A stretch of 42,333 nt of DNA from an uncultured Candidatus Actinomarina sp. (lineage in GTDB: Bacteria > Actinomycetota > Acidimicrobiia > Actinomarinales > Actinomarinaceae): positions 1-42,333 of the forward strand of contig CACDQN010000008.1 of the NCBI GenBank assembly GCA_902555055.1. Direction: 5' to 3'. The notes beneath the pieces were generated by a model. The model was given only the letters and a program-made list of their open reading frames with translations, was not told the DNA's origin and made no database searches. Positions 1 through 8,576 of the stretch are shown piece after piece; within the stretch, counting starts at the first letter, position 1, and the number at the start of each line of letters is the position of its first letter. The translations under genes and the position numbers were made by a program.

Positions 1-1
1 A

Positions 2-526
2 TTTAGGGTAATGTTAAAAGACCCAAATCATATTCTCTGGGATGATGTGAACACACCAAATAAGGAAAATCTCACTGATATCCTAGAAAGATCTCTAGCC
101 CTGTCAGATGGTTACATTATCGATATATTTGGTTCAGACAAATCAAGTGACTGGACTTGGGGAAAAATACACACTATTACATACCCAACGAACTTTCTAG
201 GTGAAGCAGGGATTTCAATTCTAACTTCATTAGTCAACAGAGGCCCAGTTGAGTCTGGAGGCTCTTCTTTTTCAATCAATTCTACTGACTGGGGATTTGG
301 AGACGACTTTACTATTGGAAGTTACCCATCAATGAGGATGGTTATTGATTTGGGTAATTTTGATAATTCAAGAACAGTTCTTCCCTCTGGTCAATCTGGA
401 CACGTGATGTCAAAATATTATGATGATCAAGTAGATAGCTGGATTTCTAATACAATGTACCCTCTTTATTTTGGAAGAGAACTTATTGAGCTTAATCAAA
501 AAGATATTATGTACTTGAGGCCGTAG
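2..526 (+). CDS. Penicillin acylase (S45, Ntn-hydrolase) family protein, 3' end only
   Basis: C-terminal part of a penicillin amidase-type enzyme. The family hydrolyses amide bonds of acylated substrates (beta-lactams, acyl-homoserine lactones and others), usually in the periplasm or outside the cell, and is made as an autoprocessed precursor. The visible 174 codons contain the family's late-beta-subunit features: a GSYPSMRMVIDL segment, then PSGQSGHVMSKYYDDQ, which corresponds to the conserved GGQSG...S.HY.DQ motif near the C-terminus, then the closing W-x-x-x-x-Y-P segment. The frame is open to the left edge with no stop, so the ATG at 11 in the ORF track is internal and the catalytic N-terminal Ser of the beta subunit lies outside the window. 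Its 3' end overlaps the convergent ceramidase-like gene by 20 bp. Substrate cannot be inferred. Confidence 0.85.
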   Translation, partial: FRVMLKDPNHILWDDVNTPNKENLTDILERSLALSDGYIIDIFGSDKSSDWTWGKIHTITYPTNFLGEAGISILTSLVNRGPVESGGSSFSINSTDWGFGDDFTIGSYPSMRMVIDLGNFDNSRTVLPSGQSGHVMSKYYDDQVDSWISNTMYPLYFGRELIELNQKDIMYLRP

Positions 527-1475
527 TTTCTTTCCTGTAGAAATTAAAAAAGCTAAGGGTTGCAACGGCACACAGTAAATGCCATATCATATGTGCCTGT
601 AGCCATGAATCTGGATTACACCAAGGGTGATTTGGTACACCAGTTCCCCAAATTAAAACAGCTCCAAAAAAAGAAGCAAAACCTATAAAAAACCAAGGAG
701 TATATACTCTTTTGACCTCTGATTGAAAATTTGGTATTAATGCAGGTAAGAAATATAGAAGCATTTCCCAATTTTGGTCAAAGTTCGCTAAGGATTCAAT
801 AACTGAGCTACCAAATAATTGCTGAATAATTAGGACTGTTATTCCTGACATTAAACGACCATAAATATTAGGAAATTTAATTAGTACTTCTGTCGCAATC
901 CATAAACCAATACTCAATTCAAATAAGTCAACTCCAATTCCAAGTCCTGAATCTAAATACCAATAGCTAAATGCATAATAAATTAGTAAAGCTGAATAAC
1001 TAACAAAATAAGTTTTGTTTGAAAATTTCTTCAGTCGTTTTAGGTTATACATCCACAAAAGTAAAATATATGCAATCATAGAAACATTATCCAGCCAAGC
1101 ACCAAATCTAGTATGAGTCCCATGCATTGCCATTGATCCAGGTCCAAGAAATGTTGATGCTGATGCATATAAGAGCGCAATTTTAAATGAACCGAACATT
1201 GGTGCAAGATTATTTGTTGCATCTTTCGATAGCTTGTAGAACATATAAAGACCAGCAAATACAAATCCTAAATTCCCTAATGTATTGGCGGGTTCTCTAA
1301 AAAATCCAGCACTAACCCTTTCACACCATCTTGAAATTTCACCAATTGCTTGTTCATTCGAAGCTGCAGGACCCCATCCATTAGATCCGAAGATTATAAA
1401 TAAAATCCCAGTAGAAAGAACAGCAATTAAGGAATATGCAAAATAGTTTGAATTAGATTTATTTTTTTGCAGCAT
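507..1475 (-). CDS. Ceramidase-like integral membrane hydrolase (CREST/alkaline ceramidase superfamily)
   Basis: A 322-residue polytopic membrane protein with about seven hydrophobic segments. Motifs match the alkaline ceramidase/CREST superfamily: an early EPANTLGNLGF block (about residues 61-71), GPGSMAMHGT with a candidate metal-binding His at 118, LDNVSM with Asp129, and a C-terminal HMIWHLL with two His near residues 296-300. In the family these His, Asp and Ser residues hold a catalytic zinc that cleaves amide bonds in membrane lipids. The actual substrate here is unknown; bacterial members may act on other lipids. The start overlaps the end of the upstream PLP-enzyme gene by 17 bp, so the two are probably co-transcribed and translationally coupled. 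The 3' end overlaps the convergent acylase gene. Confidence 0.75.
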   Translation of the reverse strand: MLQKNKSNSNYFAYSLIAVLSTGILFIIFGSNGWGPAASNEQAIGEISRWCERVSAGFFREPANTLGNLGFVFAGLYMFYKLSKDATNNLAPMFGSFKIALLYASASTFLGPGSMAMHGTHTRFGAWLDNVSMIAYILLLWMYNLKRLKKFSNKTYFVSYSALLIYYAFSYWYLDSGLGIGVDLFELSIGLWIATEVLIKFPNIYGRLMSGITVLIIQQLFGSSVIESLANFDQNWEMLLYFLPALIPNFQSEVKRVYTPWFFIGFASFFGAVLIWGTGVPNHPWCNPDSWLQAHMIWHLLCAVATLSFFNFYRKETTASST

Positions 1476-2625
1476 TTAGAGCGGAATCCATATCGTCAAT
1501 CAAGTCTTCAATATTTTCAAGCCCTACAGAAACTCTTATTAAATCAACAGGAGCACTAGCCGCAGTTTCTTGTGCGTTGTCATGCGTCATTAAGTAAGGT
1601 AACTCTATTAAAGTTTCTACACCACCAAGACTCACTGCTAACTTATATAAATCTAGTGATTTCCAAAATTTTTCTTGATCGACATTCTCATTTAGGTAAA
1701 AACTAAGCATCCCTCCGAAATAATCCATTTGCTTTAATGCTATTTCATGATTTTTAAACTTTTCCAATCCTGGATATCTAACTTCTTTAATAAGTTCAGA
1801 ACTTTCGAGGTGCTCGGCTAATTTATGTGCATTTTCAGAGTGTAATTTTATTCTTGGTCCAAGTGTGTATAAACCTCTTTGAACTAAGTAGGAATCAAAA
1901 GGAGACATAATCGCACCGCCTTGCCTCTGATAAAACATTAGAGTTTCATGTAGCTCAGGATTTTTTGTAACAACAGCCCCACCAAGCGTATCACTATGTC
2001 CTCCAATATATTTTGTTGTTGAGTGCATGACGATATCAACTCCATGCTCTAGAGGCCTAGTAATAAATGGTGTAGAAAAAGTACTATCTGCAACTAAAAA
2101 AGTACCATTTTCATGGACAATTTCTGCAGTTTTTGAAAGATCATAAAGATTTATAGATGGGTTAGATGGTGATTCTATCCACGCCAACTTAGTTTTTTCG
2201 TTTAATAATGACTTCAGCTTTTCAGTATCAGAAAAATCACAAAAATTAACCTCGACACCTCTTTCAGTAGCTATTTTTGAAAAATAATTGGTTGTTCCTC
2301 CGTAAACATCTTTTGTAATAACTACATTCTCTCCTGGCTTAACGAGTTCTGCTATCAAACTGACAGCAGACATACCTGAAGCCATTGCAAGGGCATGTAT
2401 TTCCTCATAGTTTTCTATTCCTTCAAGTGAAGCTAGTGTTCTTTCAAAAAGCTCTCTTGTAGGATTATTAACACGTCCATAGAAGTACTCTGATTCGCCA
2501 GGAATATCATTTTTATAAGTTGTTGAAAGATGAAGAGGTGGCATGATATCTCCAGTTACGGGTTCAAATTTTTTATTAGCATGTAATGCTTTGGTGTTCA
2601 TACCGTAGTTTTTAGATTTCCCCAT
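1459..2625 (-). CDS. Cystathionine gamma-synthase / Cys-Met metabolism PLP enzyme
   Basis: A 388-residue fold-type I PLP enzyme of the Cys/Met metabolism family (cystathionine gamma-synthase, gamma-lyase, O-acylhomoserine sulfhydrylase, methionine gamma-lyase). Visible landmarks are YFYGRVNNPT (residues 48-56), the VADSTFSTP segment with the PLP-contacting Asp (about 180), and the PLP Schiff-base Lys205 in HSTTKYIGGHSD. Length is typical for the family. The family is hard to subdivide by sequence reading; a synthase or lyase in transsulfuration or methionine synthesis is most likely. It lies 43 bp downstream of the P450 gene on the same strand and overlaps the ceramidase-like gene. No SAM riboswitch or T-box is apparent upstream. 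Confidence 0.88.
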   Translation of the reverse strand: MGKSKNYGMNTKALHANKKFEPVTGDIMPPLHLSTTYKNDIPGESEYFYGRVNNPTRELFERTLASLEGIENYEEIHALAMASGMSAVSLIAELVKPGENVVITKDVYGGTTNYFSKIATERGVEVNFCDFSDTEKLKSLLNEKTKLAWIESPSNPSINLYDLSKTAEIVHENGTFLVADSTFSTPFITRPLEHGVDIVMHSTTKYIGGHSDTLGGAVVTKNPELHETLMFYQRQGGAIMSPFDSYLVQRGLYTLGPRIKLHSENAHKLAEHLESSELIKEVRYPGLEKFKNHEIALKQMDYFGGMLSFYLNENVDQEKFWKSLDLYKLAVSLGGVETLIELPYLMTHDNAQETAASAPVDLIRVSVGLENIEDLIDDMDSALNAAKK

Positions 2626-2668
2626 ACATGGAGTTTAGGTCTACTTGATTAGTTACAGAAGTTAAACT

Positions 2669-3868
2669 TTAAATTTTTACCAGAATATTTTTAAATCCCC
2701 TGATTCCAAAAGCACCTGTTCTTTCTGGGCTAGCTAAAAGTTGTATGTCATAACTGAATAAATTTTGAAATGAAACTTCTAATTCTAATCTTGCAAGGTG
2801 GGCGCCAAGACAAAAATGAACTCCACCACCAAAACTTGTGTGGCTTAAATTTTCACGTTCGAAATCAACTTTCTCTGCTTCACTGAATGCTAAGTTATCT
2901 CTATTCGCTGATCCTAAGAGAATGGCAACTTTAGAATTTCTGGGTAGCTCATATCCAGATAGTTCAGTGTCCTCCACGACCCATCTTTGAAAAAACTGTA
3001 AAGGGCTATCCCATCTAATGAGTTCTTCGATAATGTCTTTTATTTCAAACTTTTTATGCAAATCTTTTGTTTCAATATCATTCTTGTTTAAAGCTACGAT
3101 TGAATTTCCAATTGTGTTTACTGTCGCTTCGTGACCAGCATTCAGCAATAGAATCACAGTACATATAATTTGGTCTCTAGTTAGTTTCTGATCATTTTCA
3201 CTTACTTGAGACAATCTTGAAATCATATCATTTTGCGGGTCAGCATTTTTACTATCTATCAAATCATTCATGTAGATATAAAATTCTCTGGCCGCTTTTT
3301 CTGCTTCCAATGCATTCTCATCAGAGACTTTCAAATCATACATTTTGACTATTGCATGAGACCAGTATAAAAATTTGTCATAATCTTCTTCAGGCACACC
3401 AAGCAGTTCTCCAATTACAGATATTGAATAAGGTTGTGCATAATCAGCTAACAAATCAAATGAATCTTTATTAACTTTTTCTAACAATTCTTTTGATTTT
3501 CTCTCCATAAATGGTCTTAACTCTTGTACCTGCCTATTTGAAAAAGCTTTTGCTACCAAACCTCTAAGTTCGCTATGAATTGTGCCCTCAAGGTTTAATA
3601 AATTAAATTCTTCCGTCTTCCAAAAAAATTCATAATCTTTTTTATTAACTATTGTTGCTTCTTTTTTCTCATAATTTTCTGGTTCTGATGACGAAAAATT
3701 TTTACTTTTTTGTACATTTTTTACATCATCAAAATGTGTAATTAAAACAAGACCACTTTCGACGTCTAGATGCAAAGGTGACTTCTCCCTCAATTCTTTT
3801 AAGTAAGGGTATGGATTATTAATAAATTCTTCATCAGTATTAGGAAAAGAAATTTGTGGAATATCCAT
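2669..3868 (-). CDS. Cytochrome P450 monooxygenase
   Basis: A 399-residue soluble class I-type bacterial P450. Features: I-helix LLNAGHEATVNTIGN with the acid/Thr-type oxygen-activation region, the K-helix ExxR motif in EELIRW, and the heme-binding loop FGGGVHFCLGAHLAR with axial Cys353. There is no N-terminal membrane anchor. Actinobacterial P450s of this size usually take electrons from a separate ferredoxin and reductase; neither is encoded nearby. It heads a minus-strand group with the Cys/Met PLP enzyme and the ceramidase-like gene, and is divergent from the uridine phosphorylase gene across a 91-bp gap. Substrate cannot be predicted. Confidence 0.93.
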   Translation of the reverse strand: MDIPQISFPNTDEEFINNPYPYLKELREKSPLHLDVESGLVLITHFDDVKNVQKSKNFSSSEPENYEKKEATIVNKKDYEFFWKTEEFNLLNLEGTIHSELRGLVAKAFSNRQVQELRPFMERKSKELLEKVNKDSFDLLADYAQPYSISVIGELLGVPEEDYDKFLYWSHAIVKMYDLKVSDENALEAEKAAREFYIYMNDLIDSKNADPQNDMISRLSQVSENDQKLTRDQIICTVILLLNAGHEATVNTIGNSIVALNKNDIETKDLHKKFEIKDIIEELIRWDSPLQFFQRWVVEDTELSGYELPRNSKVAILLGSANRDNLAFSEAEKVDFERENLSHTSFGGGVHFCLGAHLARLELEVSFQNLFSYDIQLLASPERTGAFGIRGFKNILVKI

Positions 3869-3959
3869 AGTATTAAAGTATCAGTTTTGGCAATAATTTC
3901 TACGGATTTATCAAAAATATTTAGTGACCAGTTCAAAATAGGTTGATATCATTTATTTT

Positions 3960-4730
3960 ATGTCAGAAAAGAAATCAATGCTTGATGGAGAAAAGCAGTA
4001 CCACATACAACTACAAGAAGGCGATATAGCAGATTTTGTAATCCTTCCCGGTGACCCAGGAAGAGTTGACTTTATTGCAAAACATTTTGATGATCCTAAA
4101 GAAATTGCTTTTAATAGAGAATACAAAACTGTGACTGGAACATACAAAGGCAGGCCGGTAAGCGTTACATCTACAGGAATTGGATGTCCATCTGCAGCAA
4201 TAGCTGTTGAAGAATTAGCAAATATTGGAGCAAAGACTTTAGTTAGATTGGGGACTTCAGGTGCCATGCAAGAACACACCAGAATTGGTGATTTAGTTAT
4301 TGCAAATGGGGCTGTTAGACAGGAAGGAACTTCACCGCAATATATGCCACTTGAATATCCCGCAGTACCATCAGCTGACATGGTCTATGCATTAGAGGGT
4401 GCGGCTAAAGATAAAGGAGCTAGTTATCATATTGGTGTTGTACAATCAAAAGATTCCTTTTATGGCCAACACGACCCAGACTCTATGCCTGTTTCCCATG
4501 AATTAAACCAGAAATGGGAAGCATGGGTTAAGGGTGGCGTTTTATGTTCTGAGATGGAGGTGTCGACATTATTTGTTGTCGGTGCTTACAGAAAAGTCAG
4601 AACAGGAGCTTTACTTGTTGTGTATGGAGACCAAAATAGAAAAGAAGCTTTGAGTAAAGAGGATTATCTTGACTCAGTAAATATGGCTACAAATGTTATT
4701 TTGGAATCTAGCTTAAAAATTCCAACTTAA
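3960..4730 (+). CDS. udp: Uridine phosphorylase-type nucleoside phosphorylase
   Basis: A 256-residue member of the PNP/UDP (NP-I) family, which splits nucleosides with phosphate to free base and ribose-1-phosphate. It shows the phosphate-binding LPGDPGRV segment near the N-terminus, RLGTSGAM in the middle, the uridine-phosphorylase-like base-specificity region SFYGQHDPD, and the ribose-binding SEMEVSTLF (CSEMEVS, the EMES equivalent). The sequence favours Udp over PNP, but base specificity should be treated as likely rather than proven. No Shine-Dalgarno is visible before the ATG, so the mRNA may be leaderless. The gene ends 4 bp inside the convergent ribokinase gene; together with Qng1 downstream it suggests a nucleoside salvage locus. 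Confidence 0.88.
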   Translation: MSEKKSMLDGEKQYHIQLQEGDIADFVILPGDPGRVDFIAKHFDDPKEIAFNREYKTVTGTYKGRPVSVTSTGIGCPSAAIAVEELANIGAKTLVRLGTSGAMQEHTRIGDLVIANGAVRQEGTSPQYMPLEYPAVPSADMVYALEGAAKDKGASYHIGVVQSKDSFYGQHDPDSMPVSHELNQKWEAWVKGGVLCSEMEVSTLFVVGAYRKVRTGALLVVYGDQNRKEALSKEDYLDSVNMATNVILESSLKIPT

Positions 4731-5596
4731 TCTTTATAAGAACTCTGAGTTCCTTTTTTAGTAACTGAGTTTGTTGCTTTTTCTAGAGCTAACTTTATCG
4801 AATCTTGTTTAGACATTTTACTTGCTAAACCATATGAGAAAGACCCAACAAACGCATCTCCAGCTCCAGTTGTATCAATAGCGGTAACTTTTTTAGCTTG
4901 ATGAATATGTACTTTTCCACCACTCACCTCAGCACATCCATTTTCACCCAAAGTTACAATTATCTCTGGGTTGACTTCTTTTGAGTGTTTTAATAAAGCA
5001 TTTTCATTAAATGGTTCTCCTAGCATTTCTTCAAACTCGATCTCATTAGGTATAAACCAGGAGGTGTTGTTTAATAGCTTTTCTGAGATGTTTCCAGCAG
5101 GTGCAGGGTTTAAGACAGTTTGTACTCCATTATTCTTTGCAAATTCAAATACTTTCTCATTTACTTCTAATGGTATTTCAAATTGGCCTACTAATACATC
5201 TAAAGAACCAATATTGCTCAATGAGTCTATAGCAATATCTGCATCAATTAAATTGTTAGCACCAGGTATAACAATGATTCTATTCTGACCAGTTTTGTCA
5301 ACCCAAATAGGAGCCACACCACTAGACCCATCTACTGTTTGAATAAAGTCGGTATTTACATTGTTGCTATTTAAATTATCAATTGTCATCTTGTTATAGA
5401 CATCTGTGCCTAAACAAGCAATCATATAGACATCTGCACCAAGTAACCCCGCCATCACTGCTTGGTTTGCCCCTTTACCACCAAATCCCATTTGATAAGA
5501 ATCTCCGAATACTGTTTCTCCATCAGCGGGGATAGTGTCAACATAGGAAATCTGATCTATATTAGCGCTGCCTACAATACAAATTTTTGGGTTCAT
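4727..5596 (-). CDS. rbsK: Ribokinase (PfkB family)
   Basis: A 289-residue PfkB-family sugar kinase that phosphorylates ribose to ribose-5-phosphate. The N-terminal signature GFGGKGANQAVMAGLLGA and the C-terminal ATP/anion-hole signature DTTGAGDAFVGSFSYGLA (catalytic Asp in GAGD) are both intact, and the GGKGANQA form is typical of ribokinases within the family. It is slightly shorter than the usual ~305 residues. It is convergent with and overlaps udp by 4 bp and is divergent from the Qng1-like gene. Ribose released from nucleosides would fit the context. Another pentose or nucleoside kinase remains possible. Confidence 0.85.
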   Translation of the reverse strand: MNPKICIVGSANIDQISYVDTIPADGETVFGDSYQMGFGGKGANQAVMAGLLGADVYMIACLGTDVYNKMTIDNLNSNNVNTDFIQTVDGSSGVAPIWVDKTGQNRIIVIPGANNLIDADIAIDSLSNIGSLDVLVGQFEIPLEVNEKVFEFAKNNGVQTVLNPAPAGNISEKLLNNTSWFIPNEIEFEEMLGEPFNENALLKHSKEVNPEIIVTLGENGCAEVSGGKVHIHQAKKVTAIDTTGAGDAFVGSFSYGLASKMSKQDSIKLALEKATNSVTKKGTQSSYKD

Positions 5597-5646
5597 AAAA
5601 CTAGAGTATAAAAAATATTTTTAGCAAATGCTATTAAGATTTTTTC

Positions 5647-6627
5647 ATGAAGATTAATTGGGACTCAAAAGTATTACATTCTATAAAGCCGGTAATAAAC
5701 AACTTACAAAATTTATCTATTGACCGTGGTCAACTAATCACTGAAGCAAAAAAGCTTTCAACTTACAATTATGAAATTAAATATTCCAATAACTCAAACT
5801 TCAATCCAGAAGAAGTAATTAGAAAAATAATGTTAATTAACACATTAAATTTTGCTTTCACAGATTTTGAATCAAAAATTAAATATGCGTTAAATGAAGG
5901 TGACAATACATTTTCTGATACTGATGCCATGGTTTACCAAATTGACCAAGCTGTAAAAAACGGAATAGATTTATATGACGGTTATTTTTTACGAGATATT
6001 ACTGAAACAACCTTTAAATCAATTTTTACAGCAAATATAGATATGCCAATGGCTAAGGAAAAAACCTATGTTTTAAATAAAGTTGGAGAAATTTTAGCCG
6101 GAGAATATAAGGGTGACTGGATAAATTTTATTAAAAGTGGTCCAAAAAAACTTTATCACAATGGAGAGGGTTTAATTGAGAGACTGGTTTCTCAATTTGA
6201 TAGATTTAGAGATACTTCTATCTATTTAGAAGAAGAAGTGCATTTTTTTAAATTGGCCCAGTTAGCATTTTGGGGTATTCACAGAGAACTAGCTAAGGAT
6301 GGAGAGTTCTATATTGAAGACATGGAAAACATGACTGCATTCGCTGACTATATAGTTCCAGTTGCTCTTGAGACGATGGGCATTGTTACATACACTGACA
6401 AACTTAAAAATAAGATAGAAAAAGGTGTCCTTATAGAACCTGATTCAATTGAAGAAATTGAAATTAGAGCAGCAACACTGTTTGTTACAGCGCAGCTGAC
6501 TGAAGAAATAAATAAATTAAAAGCAGAAGAGGAAAAAATAATAATTCCTCAACTTGATTTTAAGCTTTGGACTGATTTTCACGCTGAACAATCAGCACAC
6601 CATTTAACAAAAACGATTATGTATTAA
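5647..6627 (+). CDS. Queuosine 5'-phosphate N-glycosidase (Q-salvage, DUF2419) family protein
   Basis: A 326-residue protein I recognise as the queuosine-salvage family (Qng1, formerly DUF2419). Matching blocks in order: LNFAF (about 66-70, the family's LNF-FW region), a GYF segment with an adjacent acid, MPMAKEKTYVLNKVGEIL, FDRFRDTS, FFKLAQLAFWGI, MTAFADYIVPVALETMGIVTY (family FADYRVPQVL-LGVL-Y), and IEEIEIRAAT (family EVEIRA). Characterised members hydrolyse queuosine-5'-monophosphate to queuine, the base then inserted into GUN tRNAs by Tgt. Neighbouring nucleoside phosphorylase and ribokinase genes support a salvage role. The conserved LNFSFW tryptophan position reads T here (LNFAFTDF), so substrate preference may differ. 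It overlaps the convergent msrA by 4 bp. Recognition is from motif memory, not a search. Confidence 0.72.
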   Translation: MKINWDSKVLHSIKPVINNLQNLSIDRGQLITEAKKLSTYNYEIKYSNNSNFNPEEVIRKIMLINTLNFAFTDFESKIKYALNEGDNTFSDTDAMVYQIDQAVKNGIDLYDGYFLRDITETTFKSIFTANIDMPMAKEKTYVLNKVGEILAGEYKGDWINFIKSGPKKLYHNGEGLIERLVSQFDRFRDTSIYLEEEVHFFKLAQLAFWGIHRELAKDGEFYIEDMENMTAFADYIVPVALETMGIVTYTDKLKNKIEKGVLIEPDSIEEIEIRAATLFVTAQLTEEINKLKAEEEKIIIPQLDFKLWTDFHAEQSAHHLTKTIMY

Positions 6628-7226
6628 CTGTCACCCCAGGTATCTTCCAAGTACCCTTTTCTACCACTAGCTTTGGCATACATTTGATATCTCATACTTT
6701 GTTTTTTATAAAAGTCTTGGTGATACTCTTCTGCAATATAAAATTCTGGAGCTTCTGATACTGCAGTAACAATAGGTTTATCAAACTTTCCCGATTTTTC
6801 TAATTCCTCTTTTGAGGCTAAAGCAAGGTTTTTTTGATTATTACCAACTGTAAAAATTTCTGTTCTGTACTGTGACCCAACATCGGCAAATTGATAATTT
6901 AATGCGGTAGGATCAATGTTTCTCCAAAACACAGCAAGCAGCTCTTCATAGCTCACAACTTCAGGGTCAAATAAAATCTCAACGACTTCAGCATGGCCAG
7001 TTTCTCCAGTTGTAACTTCTTCATATGTTGGATTTTCAACTGTTCCACCCATATATCCGGATACTGCACCTTTTACACCATCTAACGCCTCAAAAGGTGG
7101 TTCCATACACCAAAAGCATCCGCCAGCAAAATAAGCTTTTTCTAAATTATTATCCACATCTCCTCCAGTCGTTGATACTGAACATGCTACCAATATTACT
7201 AACAAGCAGTATTTTAAGAAACTCAT
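6624..7226 (-). CDS. msrA: Peptide-methionine (S)-S-oxide reductase MsrA, lipoprotein form
   Basis: A 200-residue MsrA that reduces methionine-S-sulfoxide in oxidised proteins. The catalytic motif GGCFWCMEPPFE is present with the nucleophilic Cys of GCFWC, followed by GYMGGTVENPTYEEV, TGHAEVVE and QYRTEIF, all family hallmarks. Unlike cytosolic MsrA it begins with a hydrophobic signal ending in a lipobox-like LVAC (Cys15), so it is probably exported and lipid-anchored, protecting surface proteins from oxidation. No C-terminal resolving-Cys tail is seen; the second Cys of the CFWC motif could serve. It is convergent with the Qng1-like gene (4-bp overlap). The catalytic residue is Cys, not selenocysteine. 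Confidence 0.93.
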   Translation of the reverse strand: MSFLKYCLLVILVACSVSTTGGDVDNNLEKAYFAGGCFWCMEPPFEALDGVKGAVSGYMGGTVENPTYEEVTTGETGHAEVVEILFDPEVVSYEELLAVFWRNIDPTALNYQFADVGSQYRTEIFTVGNNQKNLALASKEELEKSGKFDKPIVTAVSEAPEFYIAEEYHQDFYKKQSMRYQMYAKASGRKGYLEDTWGDS

Positions 7227-7341
7227 AACTAGATGTTATAAACAAATAAGTTAAAACCTAAATTAAAAAATTAGTTTGAAACAGAAATATTAATAATATA
7301 ATGGGTTTAGATCCTTCGACCTATAAGGCGGAGAGAAAAAT

Positions 7342-8205
7342 ATGAAAATAACTGTACCAAAAATATTGGATTTAAAAAACAGTCGTCAAATAAGTATGAT
7401 GACGGCATATGACTTTCCTACAGCTAATGCTGTATCAGAAGCTGGAATTGACATAATTTTAGTAGGAGATTCTTTAGCCCAAGTCGTACTTGGTCATGAT
7501 GACACCCTTTCAATAACCATGGATGAAATGCTACACCATGTAAAAGCTGTTACAAGAGCACAACCAGATTCTTTAGTGGTAGCAGACATGCCCTACATGA
7601 GTTATCACAATACTGTTGAAGAGGCTGTACGTAATGCAGCTAGGTTTATTCAAGAAGCTGGTGCTGATGCAGTTAAATTAGAGGGAGGGAATAAAAGAAA
7701 AGATGTTATTGAAGCAATCATTAATGCTGAAATACCTGTAATGGGACATTTAGGTCTTACCCCTCAGTCAAAAAATATCATGGGTGGCTACAAAGTCCAA
7801 GGAAAAACTTTAGATAGGGCAACTCAATTATTAGAAGAAGCGGTCCTACTAGATTCAATTGGATGCTTCAGTATGGTTTTAGAAGGAGTTCCTTCAGTTG
7901 TTGCAGAAGTCATTACTGAGAAAATTACAATTCCAACTATAGGAATTGGTGCTGGCGTAGATGTAAGTGGACAGGTATTAGTATTTAATGATCTCATTGG
8001 AATGAAATCAAAAGAATATATAGATGCAAAATTTGTAAAAAGATACTCAGATCAGTACGACGAAGTTGTAAAAAGTTTAAAACAGTACAAAGTTGATGTA
8101 GAAAATAAGACTTTTCCTTCAGAGGAACACTCATATGGTGCTGGTAAATTAACATCTGAAAACATAAAAGAGTGGAAAAAAGAAATTAAAAAAATTCTGT
8201 CATAA
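7342..8205 (+). CDS. panB: 3-methyl-2-oxobutanoate hydroxymethyltransferase
   Basis: A 287-residue ketopantoate hydroxymethyltransferase, the first committed step to pantothenate and CoA: it adds a hydroxymethyl group from methylene-tetrahydrofolate to 2-oxoisovalerate. Landmarks: MMTAYDFPTA at the start, the metal-ligand region LVGDSLAQVVLGHDDT, VVADMPYMSY, AVKLEGG, MGHLGLTPQS and IGIGAGVDVSGQVLV. Length is slightly above the usual ~265 because of a C-terminal tail. A clear GGCGGAG Shine-Dalgarno lies 9 nt before the ATG. It stands alone, with the rpsF operon beginning 71 bp downstream. Confidence 0.96.
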   Translation: MKITVPKILDLKNSRQISMMTAYDFPTANAVSEAGIDIILVGDSLAQVVLGHDDTLSITMDEMLHHVKAVTRAQPDSLVVADMPYMSYHNTVEEAVRNAARFIQEAGADAVKLEGGNKRKDVIEAIINAEIPVMGHLGLTPQSKNIMGGYKVQGKTLDRATQLLEEAVLLDSIGCFSMVLEGVPSVVAEVITEKITIPTIGIGAGVDVSGQVLVFNDLIGMKSKEYIDAKFVKRYSDQYDEVVKSLKQYKVDVENKTFPSEEHSYGAGKLTSENIKEWKKEIKKILS

Positions 8206-8230
8206 CTAATTCCTACTATTAAATTAATAA

Positions 8231-8257
8231 GTACCTGCTTCATAAGAAGCCACGTAC
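8231..8257 (+). promoter_or_regulatory. rpsF leader hairpin, candidate S6:S18-type element
   Basis: In the 71-bp gap before rpsF, GTAC-CT-GCTTC-ATAA-GAAGC-CAC-GTAC forms an inner 5-bp stem with a tetraloop and an outer 4-bp stem separated by a small asymmetric internal loop. It sits just upstream of the rpsF Shine-Dalgarno. Leaders of rpsF operons in many bacteria carry an S6:S18-binding RNA with an internal loop, which represses the operon. I see the fold but not a confident copy of the known consensus, so this is a candidate only. Confidence 0.35.
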
Positions 8258-8276
8258 AAGTGTCCATAGGAGAAAA

Positions 8277-8564
8277 ATGAATAAATATGACTTAGTCTCG
8301 ATAGTGAGACCAACAGCAGACGAATCAGTCGTCGAATCAATCCACAAATCAATTACAGATGTGATTTCAAATGGTGGAGGTAATGTATCAGAACAAGGAG
8401 TATGGCAAAGAAGAAAACTTGCATATGAAATTGATACATTCAAAGAAGGAATTTACACAATAACAAGTTTTGATAGTCCTTCAAATGTGCCAGCAGAGTT
8501 AGATAGAGTGCTAAAAATATCTGATGATGTGATTAGACACAAAGTGTTAAAGATGGAAAGCTAG
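8277..8564 (+). CDS. rpsF: 30S ribosomal protein S6
   Basis: A 95-residue S6, which binds the central domain of 16S rRNA as a dimer with S18. The N-terminal YDLVSIVRPTADE strand-helix pattern, GGNVSEQGVWQRRKLAYEI and the closing DDVIRHKVLKM are diagnostic. AGGAG lies 6 nt before the ATG. It is the first gene of the rpsF-ssb-rpsR-rplI-dnaB operon, an order common in Actinomycetota. Confidence 0.97.
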   Translation: MNKYDLVSIVRPTADESVVESIHKSITDVISNGGGNVSEQGVWQRRKLAYEIDTFKEGIYTITSFDSPSNVPAELDRVLKISDDVIRHKVLKMES

Positions 8565-8576
8565 GAGTAGATAAAG

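Noticed and set aside
6624-7226. MsrA as a selenoprotein, given selA/selB nearby
   Set aside because: The catalytic position in GCFWC is encoded as Cys and no in-frame TGA is present.
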